32,164 nt of DNA from Rubellimicrobium sp. CFH 75288 (lineage in GTDB: Bacteria > Pseudomonadota > Alphaproteobacteria > Rhodobacterales > Rhodobacteraceae). Where the stretch lies: assembly GCF_009904055.1 (NCBI RefSeq), contig NZ_WYDP01000028.1, positions 1 through 32,164 of the forward strand, written 5' to 3'. Both the position numbers and the translations under genes were made by a program. Under the pieces are notes generated by a model. The model ran no database searches, was not told the DNA's origin, and saw only the letters and a list, made by a program, of their open reading frames with translations. Below, one piece after another: positions 1 to 7,370 of this stretch (the first letter of the stretch is position 1; each line of letters opens with the position of its first letter).

Positions 1-23
1 GCGCGCGCGGCGGAGAAGGTCAT
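1..23 (-). CDS. start of a truncated downstream gene
   Basis: A minus-strand ATG at 23-21 overlaps the TGA of the holin-like gene (ATGA overlap), and a purine-rich stretch lies just upstream at about 34-42. This is the usual coupled start in this operon. Only seven codons are in the window, beginning M-T-F-S. Another ATG at 27-25 would read M-N-D in a different frame. By position it should be the next tail or lysis gene, but nothing about its function can be seen. Confidence 0.4.
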
Positions 24-370
24 TCATCGTCGGCCCCTCCCTTCGCGCCGCGCAGCCGGGCGAGGACGAGTTCGATGAAGGCCGGGCCGAAGACGCCGAC
101 GAGATAGGCGGCCGAGCCTGCCGCCCCACCCGCGGGGATCGCCTGCGGCGGCAGGGCGAGCCAGGCGGTGACGAGCGCCATCGAGAGGCTGCCCATCCCG
201 GCCGCGATCAGGCCGCCGAGCAGGATGTGGCGCAGCGCGTCGCGCAGCCGCATCCGGGTGGTCAGGGCATTGGTCGCCCCGCCCAGCGCACCCCAGGCGG
301 CGAGGATCACGGCTGTTGACGCGGCCAGTTCGCGCAGCACCGCCGCCAGAAATCCGGTCTCGTCGTTCAT
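20..370 (-). CDS. holin-like small membrane protein
   Basis: A 116-residue protein with about three hydrophobic segments (roughly residues 16-36, 50-72 and 84-106), a short basic loop (TTRMRLRD) between the first two, and a charged C-terminus ending GGADDE. Size and topology fit a phage holin of the LydA / superfamily III type, which makes the membrane lesion that releases endolysin. This is inferred from topology, not from a motif that settles it. The start is set by a 4-bp ATGA overlap with the DUF2460 gene, so the two are probably translationally coupled. A holin among tail-tip genes is an unusual position. It could instead be an unrelated small membrane protein. Confidence 0.7.
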   Translation of the reverse strand: MNDETGFLAAVLRELAASTAVILAAWGALGGATNALTTRMRLRDALRHILLGGLIAAGMGSLSMALVTAWLALPPQAIPAGGAAGSAAYLVGVFGPAFIELVLARLRGAKGGADDE

Positions 371-993
371 GTGCGGATCTCCACGAGCGGGATCGAGGTG
401 ATCGACCCGAGCCGTTCGAGGTCGAGGGTGACATCGAGGGCGTCGGTGTCGAAGCGGACGGGCACGTCGAACTCGAAGCCCGCGGTGATCGCGACACCCG
501 CAGCGGGGGCGGTGGTGAAGGTCACCAAGCCCGCTGCGGTGGAGACCGACCACCCGGAGACCTGCGGCGTGCCGTTCAGAGCGATGGTCACGGTTCCGGC
601 GACGGGCTTTGTGATGGTCCGCGTCCAGGACTGCGCGCCGGAGGTGTAGCGTTTGACCAATTGGAACTGCGTGGCCGACCCGTTGCCGGTGCCGATGGTT
701 TGGTCGCTCGGACCCACCGTCTGTGACGGCGGGCAGGATTTGAAGTCGGCCCAGTCCTTGAAGCGGAAGCCATGGAGGCGGCCATTGCGGGCCTCGAAGA
801 AGGCGACGACCGCCGCCAGATCGTCGGCGCGGCGGATGCCGTAGGCCACGTCGTAGCGGCGGCGCGAGTTGGCCCAACTGGCGTTGCGTTCCTCGGCCCC
901 GCTCGCCAGTTCGACGATCTGGGTGCGCCGCTCCGGGCCGCCGCGCGCGCCCCGGCTGATGTTGTCCGGAAACCGGACCTCGTGGAATGCCAT
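367..993 (-). CDS. DUF2460 / TIGR02217 distal tail protein
   Basis: A 208-residue protein beginning MAFHEVRFPDNISRGARGG, typical of the TIGR02217 (DUF2460) family. Aromatic-rich motifs GFRFKDWADFKS and the C-terminal stretch with FDVPVRFDTDAL also fit. In the Rhodobacter gene transfer agent the homologous protein is the distal tail protein joining the tail tube to the hub and baseplate. A GAGG about 7 nt upstream supports the start at 993. It follows the tape measure gene by 9 nt and overlaps the holin-like gene by 4 nt, the normal tail-tip order. Family assignment is confident; the exact structural role is taken from the GTA. Confidence 0.92.
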   Translation of the reverse strand: MAFHEVRFPDNISRGARGGPERRTQIVELASGAEERNASWANSRRRYDVAYGIRRADDLAAVVAFFEARNGRLHGFRFKDWADFKSCPPSQTVGPSDQTIGTGNGSATQFQLVKRYTSGAQSWTRTITKPVAGTVTIALNGTPQVSGWSVSTAAGLVTFTTAPAAGVAITAGFEFDVPVRFDTDALDVTLDLERLGSITSIPLVEIRT

Positions 994-1002
994 GGCTGAT
1001 CC

Positions 1003-3444
1003 TCACATCCCCCTCCGGCCCAGCGACACGGCGCGGGCGATGTCGCTGGCGACCTGTGTGCGCGACTGGCGGAAGCTCTCGGCATCCCGCGCGTTGATCG
1101 TGACATTGACGGTGGAAGCACCCGCCTTGCCGTAGCCCGCGGCTTCCCGGCGAGAGAGGACCCGCTCACCCCTTTGCAGGATCGCGGGGACCTCATCCGG
1201 CCGCAGCCCGGCCCAGCCGCCGGTGTGCATGCGCGGGGCACCCGCAAAGGCCAGGGCCCGAACTATCCGGCCGGGACCGGGGGCGCCGACCATCCCGCCC
1301 GCATGCAGGATGTTCGCGAAGATGCCACCCGCGCCGCCCAGCGCGCCGGAGAGGGCGTTGGCGATGGGGCCGAGGATGAAGCGGCGGGCGGCGAGCTTCG
1401 CGAGGTCGGCGATCATCGAGGTGACGAGATCGCGGAAGTCGAGCTTGCCGGTCTTCACGAAGTCGCCGATGGCGTTCTCCGCACTCTGGAACGCCCCGAC
1501 CAGCGCGCTGCCGATATCCCCGCCGATCTCGCGCGCCTTGGCGGCGTAGTCGGCGAGTGCGGCGGTGACGGCCTGCCAGCCGGTCAGGGCTTTCTCGGCT
1601 CCGGCGGCGGTGTCGGCTCCTGCCTGCCGCCCGGCCGCACCGGCGCGACCCGCCGCTCCGCCGGTATCGTCCAGTTCTTCGCCCAGCGCCCCGGCCGCAG
1701 CAGCGGCATCCGCCAGCGCAGTCTCAGCGTCGACCCCCGTGCCGGTCACGGCATCCTTCAAAGCCTGCCAGCTGGCGAGCGGCCGACCGGCGGCATCGGC
1801 GAGCATCCCGGCCGCTTCGCGATAGCCGTCGGCCCGGGCGCGGGCGTCGTCGGCCATCGCGCCGAGGCCGAGGTCGGGCGGTTCGAGATAGGTGCGTGCC
1901 AGCGCGGCCGAGAAGGCATCCGCCGCCGCGGCTCCCGCGGCCGTCGCAGCCCCCTCGAAGGGATTGCCGATGCGGCCGAGCTCCACCGGATCGAGGATGC
2001 CGATCCGGACCCCGCCTTCGCCGGTGGCCCATTCCGGCAGCAGCGCGAGGGCCGCATTCAGGGTCTCGATGAAGCTGTTGATGCGGGTGACGACCGCATT
2101 CAGCATCGCCTCGACGCCGGAGATCAGCCCGTTCGCGGCCTGGAAGGCGAAGTCGCCGATGGCGCCAGGCAGGCTGCCCCAGATCGCCACGGCGGCGTCA
2201 TAGGCCCCCTGGAAGATCGCGGCCGTCCGGTCGCCGAAGCTGACGACGCCCGCGATGGTGCCTTCAAGCGCCGATAGACCGGCCGCCTTCAGCCCCTCCC
2301 ATCCGGCCGCCATCCGCGCGAGGGCCGCATCCAGCGACAGACCGATGCGAGACCAGACCTCCTTGGCCAGATCGCCGAGCAGGCGGAACGCTTCGCCCAC
2401 ACCACCGACCCGGGCGACCAGTTGCGAGAACTGATAGACCAGCTCGCCCGCCCCGACGATCAGCGCGCCGATGCCGGTGCGGATCAGAGCGCCGCGCAGG
2501 AAGACCAGCGCTGTAGCAAGGCCACGGACAGAAAGAGCGGCTACGGCCAGCCCGGCCACCCAGCGACCCGCCATGAAGGCAGCGAAGGTTGCGGCATAGG
2601 TGGCGAGCCGTGCCAGATTGTCGAAGATTGCTGTGATCGCCTGCCCGATGGGGCCGGTCGCGCGCGCCATGTCGGCGAGCTTGGTCGCGATGGTCTCCAG
2701 CGCCGGGGCGACGGCCACGGTCAGCCGGTTGACGAGGCCGGTCCAGATCAGGCTGAGCCGTGCGATGGCATCACCTGTCCGCTCGATCTGGGCGGCATCC
2801 GCCGCACTGACCGCCACGCCGAAATCCTGCACGTCGCGGGCGGCATCGCGCAGCGTGGCGCTGTCGATCCGAAGGAAGGCCAGCGCCGCCCGGTCGCCGA
2901 AAAGGTCGGAGGCCACGGCCGCCCGTTCGGCCTCGGGGACGAACTGGTTCAAGGCGTCCTGAATGGCGACGATACGCTGGTCGAGCGGCAGGGCCTGCAG
3001 TTCCGCCGCCGTCAGGTTCAGCCGCCGCAGCGCGCCGACGGCCGCGCCCGAACCGCTGGCGGCTTCGGACAGGCGGGTGGTCAGCTTCTTCGTCGCCTGC
3101 TCGATCTCGCCCAGCGAGACGCCCGCAAGTTCCCCGGCCCAGGTCAGGATCTGGATGCTCTCGACGGTCGTGCGCATCGACTGCGCGAGTTTCGCCTGCG
3201 CGTCGATGTTGGCCAGCCCCGAGCGGACCATCGCCACCCCGGCCGCCGCAGCCGCTGCGGTGACGGCCGCCAGCGCGATCCCGGCGCGGCGCGCGAAGCT
3301 CGCCAAGCGCGTATTGGCCAGTTCCATCTCGGAGGACAGGCGGCCAAAGCCCTTCGCCCCGGCCTCGCCGATGCCTTCCAGTTCGGCGCGCACCTGGCGG
3401 CCGCCCACGGCGGCAAGCCGGACGGAGACGCGTTTCTCAGGCAT
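1003..3444 (-). CDS. phage tail tape measure protein
   Basis: An 813-residue, alanine-rich, mostly helical protein. It has a hydrophobic segment near residues 53-72 and another near 305-335. The C-terminal quarter carries the pattern common in lambda-family tape measure proteins: DFRDLVTSMIADLAKLAARRF, then Gly-rich hydrophobic sequence, then HTGG and ILQRGERVLS. These proteins set tail length and are ejected with the DNA. Using the lambda rule of about 0.15 nm per residue, the tail would be roughly 120 nm (inference). It lies directly downstream of the tail assembly chaperone, the conserved position. The start at 3444 is 27 nt after the chaperone frameshift product ends. Confidence 0.93.
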   Translation of the reverse strand: MPEKRVSVRLAAVGGRQVRAELEGIGEAGAKGFGRLSSEMELANTRLASFARRAGIALAAVTAAAAAAGVAMVRSGLANIDAQAKLAQSMRTTVESIQILTWAGELAGVSLGEIEQATKKLTTRLSEAASGSGAAVGALRRLNLTAAELQALPLDQRIVAIQDALNQFVPEAERAAVASDLFGDRAALAFLRIDSATLRDAARDVQDFGVAVSAADAAQIERTGDAIARLSLIWTGLVNRLTVAVAPALETIATKLADMARATGPIGQAITAIFDNLARLATYAATFAAFMAGRWVAGLAVAALSVRGLATALVFLRGALIRTGIGALIVGAGELVYQFSQLVARVGGVGEAFRLLGDLAKEVWSRIGLSLDAALARMAAGWEGLKAAGLSALEGTIAGVVSFGDRTAAIFQGAYDAAVAIWGSLPGAIGDFAFQAANGLISGVEAMLNAVVTRINSFIETLNAALALLPEWATGEGGVRIGILDPVELGRIGNPFEGAATAAGAAAADAFSAALARTYLEPPDLGLGAMADDARARADGYREAAGMLADAAGRPLASWQALKDAVTGTGVDAETALADAAAAAGALGEELDDTGGAAGRAGAAGRQAGADTAAGAEKALTGWQAVTAALADYAAKAREIGGDIGSALVGAFQSAENAIGDFVKTGKLDFRDLVTSMIADLAKLAARRFILGPIANALSGALGGAGGIFANILHAGGMVGAPGPGRIVRALAFAGAPRMHTGGWAGLRPDEVPAILQRGERVLSRREAAGYGKAGASTVNVTINARDAESFRQSRTQVASDIARAVSLGRRGM

Positions 3445-3471
3445 CGGATCGGGGCTCCGGGTGGAATGGGG

Positions 3472-4136
3472 TCAGTCGCGGTTCGCCGCGATCTGCTCGT
3501 TGACGCGGCGGACCATCACCGCCTCGAGGGCGGGCAACAGTTCGGCGATGGCGGGCGGGGAAATGCCGAGAGCGTTCCCCAGCGCAAGCGCCGCGCCCAT
3601 GTCCCAGCCGATCACCGCGCCGGGGATGACGCGCATCTGACCGCCGAGGCGCTGCGCCAGGTCCCAGACCTGCGCGCCTTCGAGCGTCAGCGGCCGGTTC
3701 AGCCGTGCGGGGCAGTCGGGACAGGTCGTGCCGCAGGCCGCGCAGTAGCCTTCGCCCCCACTGAGCGACCAGTCGGCAAGGGCGCAGAGCCGTTTTTTTC
3801 CGCGTCCAGCAGGAGGGCTTTGGCGACGTAAGAAGTCTGGAACGCCTCGAAGGCGGGCCAGAGGTCGAGAAGCGCGTCGATGGCCTCGGGACTCGGCTCG
3901 ATGGGATTGCCGTCTGCATCGCCGATCCCCTCCCACGCGAGGATCGCGCGCCGCGCCAGCGCCTTGGCCATGGAAAGCGCGGCTTCCTCGGTCGCGGCCC
4001 CCTCGGGCAGGTCGGCAATCGCGGGATCGCCCCGCGCGGAGACCATCAGCGCGGTGGTCAGCGGGCGGAGCTTCACGCGCACACCGGGGATGAGGTCGCA
4101 CCACTGCGGCGCGTTCGAAAGGTCGAGTGTCAGCAT
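3472..4136 (-). CDS. tail assembly chaperone, -1 frameshift product
   Basis: Translation from ATG 4136 (MLTLDLSNAPQWCDL) gives a 145-residue zero-frame product ending at 3699. At 3798-3792 the mRNA reads A AAA AAC in frame (codons GAA AAA AAC), a canonical -1 slippery heptamer. After a -1 shift, translation continues from CGG at 3792 to a stop at 3472, giving about 221 residues. The extension carries a cysteine cluster (CAACGTTCPDC) and a plausible helical C-terminus. This is the gpG/gpGT arrangement of lambda-like phages: two products from one start, lying between the tail tube and tape measure genes, that hold the tape measure protein for tube assembly. Slip efficiency is not known, and a homopolymer sequencing error is the main alternative. 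Confidence 0.82.
3792..3798 (-). promoter_or_regulatory. programmed -1 frameshift slippery site
   Basis: On the minus strand seven adenines are followed by C, G, G. With the reading frame fixed by ATG 4136, the heptamer is X XXY YYZ = A AAA AAC. It is placed exactly where the zero frame loses plausible coding character and the -1 frame gains it. I did not identify a definite downstream stimulatory structure. Confidence 0.75.
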
Positions 4137-4147
4137 GACGGGCCTTC

Positions 4148-5086
4148 TCAATAGGTTGCGACGGTGTTGACGAGGACGGCGGTGCACATCCGGGCGGGGC
4201 TGACGGCCTTGGCGGCTTGCCAGTCGAAGGTGGCCTGGATGCCCTGCGGGCCAGGGATCTCGATGCGCGGGCGCGGCAGGTAGACGGCGTGGGCCGTGAA
4301 GGTGAAGCTGGCGTTGGCGCCGAGGCTCCACGCGAAGACCAGTTCGCAAGGCGTGCCGTCGATGGCCTGCGTGATCAGCGCGGTGTCGGCGAAACGCACC
4401 TCAACCCGTCCGGTCAGCGCGGCCATGCCGGGGTCGGCCCCCTCGATGCGGCCATCGTTGCGGATGGTCTCGATCCGGTCGAGGCCGTTGGACCAGGTCA
4501 CCTCGGCCGAGATGACATTGCCGAGCGGCGAGCCATTGCGGGTGATCGCCCCGTTGAAGTGCCCGAACCGCTGCAGCGAAAGCGACGTCGGCGTGCCAGC
4601 CGCGGTGGTGGCCGCGACGCTTTCACCCTGCGCCACCAGCCGGGCCGTCGCGGTCAGCAGCCCCGACCGCGCCATCTGCCACGACAGCTGGTCGCAGACG
4701 CAGCCGGTGTACATCACGTAGCGCGGCACCTCGGGCATCGCCGTCTCGATGGCCATCGACGGCAGGGTCCAGTTGCCGGACTGAAAGGTGTGGGTCTTGG
4801 GCGTGGTGCCAGTGGTCGTCGGCTGACCGAACGCCGCCTTCAGCCAAAGCCCAAGGTTCTCGACATCGATCGGCACGACCACGTCGCCATCGGCGGTGAC
4901 CGCGTCCTTGATCGGGGCCAGCGGGTCGCGCCCCTGGCCCAAGAGTTCCGAGGCGATCAGCGGCTGCTCGGAGCCGAGCGTGGTGCTGGCGAAGGGCACC
5001 GTGCGATAGCCCGAGGCGGGCGCGGTGCCATAGACGGTCTCGAACGCAAGCGCCATCTGCGCCCGCGCCCCATGGGCTCGTGCCAT
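4148..5086 (-). CDS. phage tail tube (major tail) protein
   Basis: A 312-residue, beta-rich protein beginning MARAHGARAQMALAFETVYGT, which matches phage tail tube proteins of the Phage_tube_2 kind. The N-terminal part includes 'ASELLGQGRDP', followed by a segment repeatedly alternating hydrophobic and polar residues. It polymerises as rings to form the tail lumen. It lies between the tail terminator and the assembly chaperone, as expected. The start at 5086 has an AGGAGA-type ribosome binding site a few bases upstream (plus-strand tctcct at 5091-5096). Confidence 0.88.
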   Translation of the reverse strand: MARAHGARAQMALAFETVYGTAPASGYRTVPFASTTLGSEQPLIASELLGQGRDPLAPIKDAVTADGDVVVPIDVENLGLWLKAAFGQPTTTGTTPKTHTFQSGNWTLPSMAIETAMPEVPRYVMYTGCVCDQLSWQMARSGLLTATARLVAQGESVAATTAAGTPTSLSLQRFGHFNGAITRNGSPLGNVISAEVTWSNGLDRIETIRNDGRIEGADPGMAALTGRVEVRFADTALITQAIDGTPCELVFAWSLGANASFTFTAHAVYLPRPRIEIPGPQGIQATFDWQAAKAVSPARMCTAVLVNTVATY

Positions 5087-5147
5087 TGAGTTCTCCTGTC
5101 GTGATTGGGTCAGGCCAGTGGGTTGGTCGTGGAGTGAGGCGGATCAG

Positions 5148-5170
5148 ACAAAGGTCCGGGGGACCTTTGT
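5148..5170. terminator. perfect palindrome, possible bidirectional terminator
   Basis: Arms ACAAAGGTCC (5148-5157) and GGACCTTTGT (5161-5170) pair perfectly over 10 bp around a GGG loop. The outer A/T pairs give a T-rich end on either strand. It lies in the 118-nt gap between the tail terminator gene and the tail tube gene, so if it terminates it would reduce readthrough in the middle of the structural operon. A very similar 10-3-10 element is at 25268-25290, so it could also be a dispersed palindromic repeat. Confidence 0.55.
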
Positions 5171-5204
5171 CCCGCCGAGCGCAGGATGGGACCCGCTGCC
5201 GGTA

Positions 5205-5624
5205 TCAGCCGAGCGGATCGGCCGTTGAATAATGCAGCACCACCGGGATCACCGCCGCCTTCAGGCTGGCGGTACCCTCGACAGCCAGATCGACCGGGCG
5301 CGGCGCTTCCGCCTCGACCCAGTCGCAGAGGCCGCCCAGTGTACGGTCGCCGGCAATCGCTGCACCAATGCTGCCGCAGAGGGTGTCAAAGGCGGCGTCA
5401 CGGGTGGCCCCCTGGACGACCGCCTCGATCTCCGCTCGGTGCTGGTAATGGTAGCGCAGCGGCGACAGCGTCACCTGGGGCTCCCCCGGCTCGCCGTCGC
5501 GCAGGATCAGGAGGCCAGCAGCGGGCACGCGCTCGGGCAGAACGTCGCCGCGCAAGGCGGTCGCGGGCAGCGCCGAGAGCCGCGCATGCAGCGCGGTGAG
5601 GATGGTTTCGCGAGGGGTGGGCAT
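5205..5624 (-). CDS. tail terminator / minor tail protein U-like
   Basis: A 139-residue protein (MPTPRETILTALHARLSAL start) with an alpha-beta pattern. Its conserved-looking segments are LPERVPAAGLLILRDGEPGEPQ and YHYQHRAEIEAVVQG. Small proteins of this kind, between head-completion genes and the tail tube gene, cap the tail tube and join it to the head (lambda gpU role). Function rests mainly on position and length. It is the last left-moving gene before the plus-strand toxin-antitoxin insertion, and its ATG at 5624 is only 20 bp from the toxin promoter -35 box. Confidence 0.75.
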   Translation of the reverse strand: MPTPRETILTALHARLSALPATALRGDVLPERVPAAGLLILRDGEPGEPQVTLSPLRYHYQHRAEIEAVVQGATRDAAFDTLCGSIGAAIAGDRTLGGLCDWVEAEAPRPVDLAVEGTASLKAAVIPVVLHYSTADPLG

Positions 5625-5643
5625 CGCTCTGCTCGGGCCGATA

Positions 5644-5674
5644 TTGCCAAATTAGTGCCTCGGGGCTATATAGC
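5644..5674 (+). promoter_or_regulatory. sigma70-like promoter with palindromic -10, toxin-antitoxin operon
   Basis: TTGCCA (5644-5649) and TATATA (5667-5672) are separated by exactly 17 bp, and the toxin ATG follows at 5695. The -10 hexamer is embedded in a perfect 10-bp palindrome, GCTATATAGC (5665-5674), a good candidate operator for autorepression by the HigA-like antitoxin. A GAGGA ribosome binding site lies at 5686-5690. Confidence 0.7.
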
Positions 5675-5694
5675 TTCAAGGACATGAGGATCGC

Positions 5695-6048
5695 ATGCCG
5701 TGGACCGTCTCGTTTGCCGAGGAGTTCGAACCGGAGTTCGACGCACTCTTACCGGAGGTTCAGGACGCGATCCTGGCCCGCGCGCTCCTTCTGGAACGCG
5801 AGGGGCCGACACTCGGACGACCGCATGCCGACACCCTGACCGGCTCGAAGCATGCGAACATGAAGGAATTGCGCTGCAACGCCGCTGACGGCGCGTGGCG
5901 CATCGCCTTCTCATTCGATCCCGACCGGCAGGCGATCCTGCTCGTCGGCGGGGACAAGTCGGGCGTGAGCGAGAAGCGCTTCTACAAGCAGCTGATCGCG
6001 CGGGCCGATGAGCGGTTCGACCGCCATTTGGCCAAACGGAAAGGATGA
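5695..6048 (+). CDS. higB: HigB/RelE-family toxin (Gp49-like)
   Basis: A 117-residue protein with the RelE/ParE-superfamily pattern of phage-derived Gp49-like HigB toxins: MPWTVSFAEEFEPEFDALL at the N-terminus, KELRCNAADGAWRIAFSFDP in the middle, then ILLVGGDKSG and KRFYKQLI near the C-terminus. Such toxins cut mRNA on the ribosome. The toxin gene comes first and the XRE antitoxin second, the HigBA order. It runs opposite to the surrounding structural genes and has its own promoter, so it looks like a moron gene pair. The exact catalytic residues cannot be fixed from sequence alone. Confidence 0.88.
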   Translation: MPWTVSFAEEFEPEFDALLPEVQDAILARALLLEREGPTLGRPHADTLTGSKHANMKELRCNAADGAWRIAFSFDPDRQAILLVGGDKSGVSEKRFYKQLIARADERFDRHLAKRKG

Positions 6049-6053
6049 GGACC

Positions 6054-6428
6054 ATGGCACGGACCCTGAAGGACAAGCTGGCCACGCTCGACGCGGCCCG
6101 GCGCGCGGACATCGAGGCCGAGGCCGACCGGCTCCATACCGAATACCTGACGCTGCAGGAACTGCGGAAAGCCAAGGACCTCACGCAGGCCCAGCTGGCC
6201 GAAGCCCTCGGCATCCAGCAGGCGACGGTCGCGAAATACGAGCGCCAGAGCGATCTGCTCCTGTCGACCCTGTCGAGCTACGTGCGCGCGATGGGCGGCT
6301 CGCTCAAGCTGATGGTCGAATTTCCCGGCAAGGCACCGATAGCCATCGAGGGGCTGGGCGAGACCGAGGAGCCGCGCCGTCGCCGTCGTGCCGCGCGCGA
6401 CGACGGTCGCGCCGCCGCCCGCGCGTGA
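6054..6428 (+). CDS. higA: HigA-like XRE-family antitoxin
   Basis: A protein of about 124 residues with a helix-turn-helix of the XRE type near residues 50-80 (LTQAQLAEALGIQQATVAKYE), followed by MGGSLKLMVEFPG as in HigA antitoxins. The last 20 or so residues are arginine-rich (RRRRRAARDDGR). It would neutralise the toxin and repress the operon. The start at 6054 is chosen because GAGG lies at 6046-6049; an upstream ATG at 6045 overlaps the toxin stop. The stop ends at 6428, exactly one base before the predicted true end of the convergent DUF6441 gene (6429). Confidence 0.88.
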   Translation: MARTLKDKLATLDAARRADIEAEADRLHTEYLTLQELRKAKDLTQAQLAEALGIQQATVAKYERQSDLLLSTLSSYVRAMGGSLKLMVEFPGKAPIAIEGLGETEEPRRRRRAARDDGRAAARA

Positions 6429-7062
6429 TCATCCGGCTCGCCCCTCCACCCAGTTCGCCACGATCAGCCCCCGGCACGGCATCATGCGCTCGCTGCGCAT
6501 CCCGTGCCAGGTCCAGCCGCTTCGGCAGCTTGACCTGCGGCACCAGCAGGAAGATCGGCGCAGTCACGACGCCCCTGCCGGTTTTCGACCGTGACGCCAC
6601 GGCCCGGCCCTTCGTGTTCAACCGCCCCTCCGCCACCAGCAGGCTCGGGCCTCGGCGGCGATAGACGAAGCGCAGGCGCAGGCCGGTGCGGCGTTCCCAT
6701 TCGCCGGGGGTGATCGGACCGCCGCGTGTGGATTTGCCAGCGGCCGGGGTGGGGATCGCCAGCCAGAACCCGTTCTTCGAGCGGATCAGCGGCCCTGCGT
6801 CATGCGCGCCGACGATCACCGGGGCGTTGGACCAGACCAGAGCCGCCGCGCTGAGGCTAGGTTTGCCCTTCGGGAACTGCTGCGACCGGATGGTGCGGGC
6901 GAGCCGGGCACCGAGCCCCGCGCCGGTGATCTGCGCGCGCCAGGCCGCCTTCAGCCCGGTCCCGGCCTCGCGGATCGCGGCCGAGACCGCGCGTTCGCCC
7001 GCCGCGACCTCGGCCGCCATCATCGCGACGATGTCGGGATCGATGTCGAGCTTCAGTTTCAC
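6304..7062 (-). CDS. DUF6441 head-tail protein with frameshifted C-terminus
   Basis: Begins MKLKLDIDPDIVAMMAAEV, which I recognise as the DUF6441 family, a phage protein found between the head-tail joiner and tail genes, probably a head-tail connector or gp10-like completion protein. As sequenced it reads 252 residues and runs 125 nt antisense through the antitoxin gene, with an Arg-rich, shadow-like end. If one base is removed from the run of five C at 6468-6472, the C-terminus becomes VPGLIVANWVEGRAG and stops at 6429, abutting the antitoxin stop. A one-base insertion (mutation or homopolymer error) is therefore likely. The start at 7062 has an ATGA overlap with the preceding gene. Confidence 0.8.
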   Translation of the reverse strand: MKLKLDIDPDIVAMMAAEVAAGERAVSAAIREAGTGLKAAWRAQITGAGLGARLARTIRSQQFPKGKPSLSAAALVWSNAPVIVGAHDAGPLIRSKNGFWLAIPTPAAGKSTRGGPITPGEWERRTGLRLRFVYRRRGPSLLVAEGRLNTKGRAVASRSKTGRGVVTAPIFLLVPQVKLPKRLDLARDAQRAHDAVPGADRGELGGGASRMITRGRRRDRRRARHDGDGAAPRSRPAPRWLSVPCREIRPSA

Positions 7063-7370
7063 GCGGGCCTCAGGTCGACGGTCCAGACCAGCCGCTCGCG
7101 GTCGCGGACGGGCTCGCCCTGGATGAGGAAGGCCTCGCCGTCGATCTCGATACGGTCGCCGGGGCGCGGGGTTGGCACCTCGGCCACGCGCAGGTCGATC
7201 CGGGTGGTCTCGGACCAGAGCCGTGCATCACCGAAGTCGGTGACCGCGTCCGCACGCCGGGCAACGACGCGCACCAGGACGGGCGCGCCGCCCTCGGCGA
7301 TGTAGACCGCGTCCCGGCCGATGTTCGGATCGGCGAAGAGTGCGTCGAGCGCCAGGTCGACGGCCCCCAT
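7059..7370 (-). CDS. head-tail joining protein, gpFII-like
   Basis: A 103-residue protein starting MGAVDLALDALFADPNIG. It has a small beta-rich C-terminal half with PRPGDRIEIDGEAFLIQGEP, the pattern of lambda gpFII-like head-tail joining proteins. These bind the portal-connector and form the surface to which the tail docks. Its ATG overlaps the capsid gene stop by one base (TGATG) and its stop overlaps the DUF6441 start. Assigned from length, pattern and position. Confidence 0.78.
   Translation of the reverse strand: MGAVDLALDALFADPNIGRDAVYIAEGGAPVLVRVVARRADAVTDFGDARLWSETTRIDLRVAEVPTPRPGDRIEIDGEAFLIQGEPVRDRERLVWTVDLRPA

Noticed and set aside
3437-4018. Separate gene in the third frame over the tail chaperone
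   Set aside because: Ser/Arg/Pro-rich shadow composition; the zero frame and its -1 partner explain the region.
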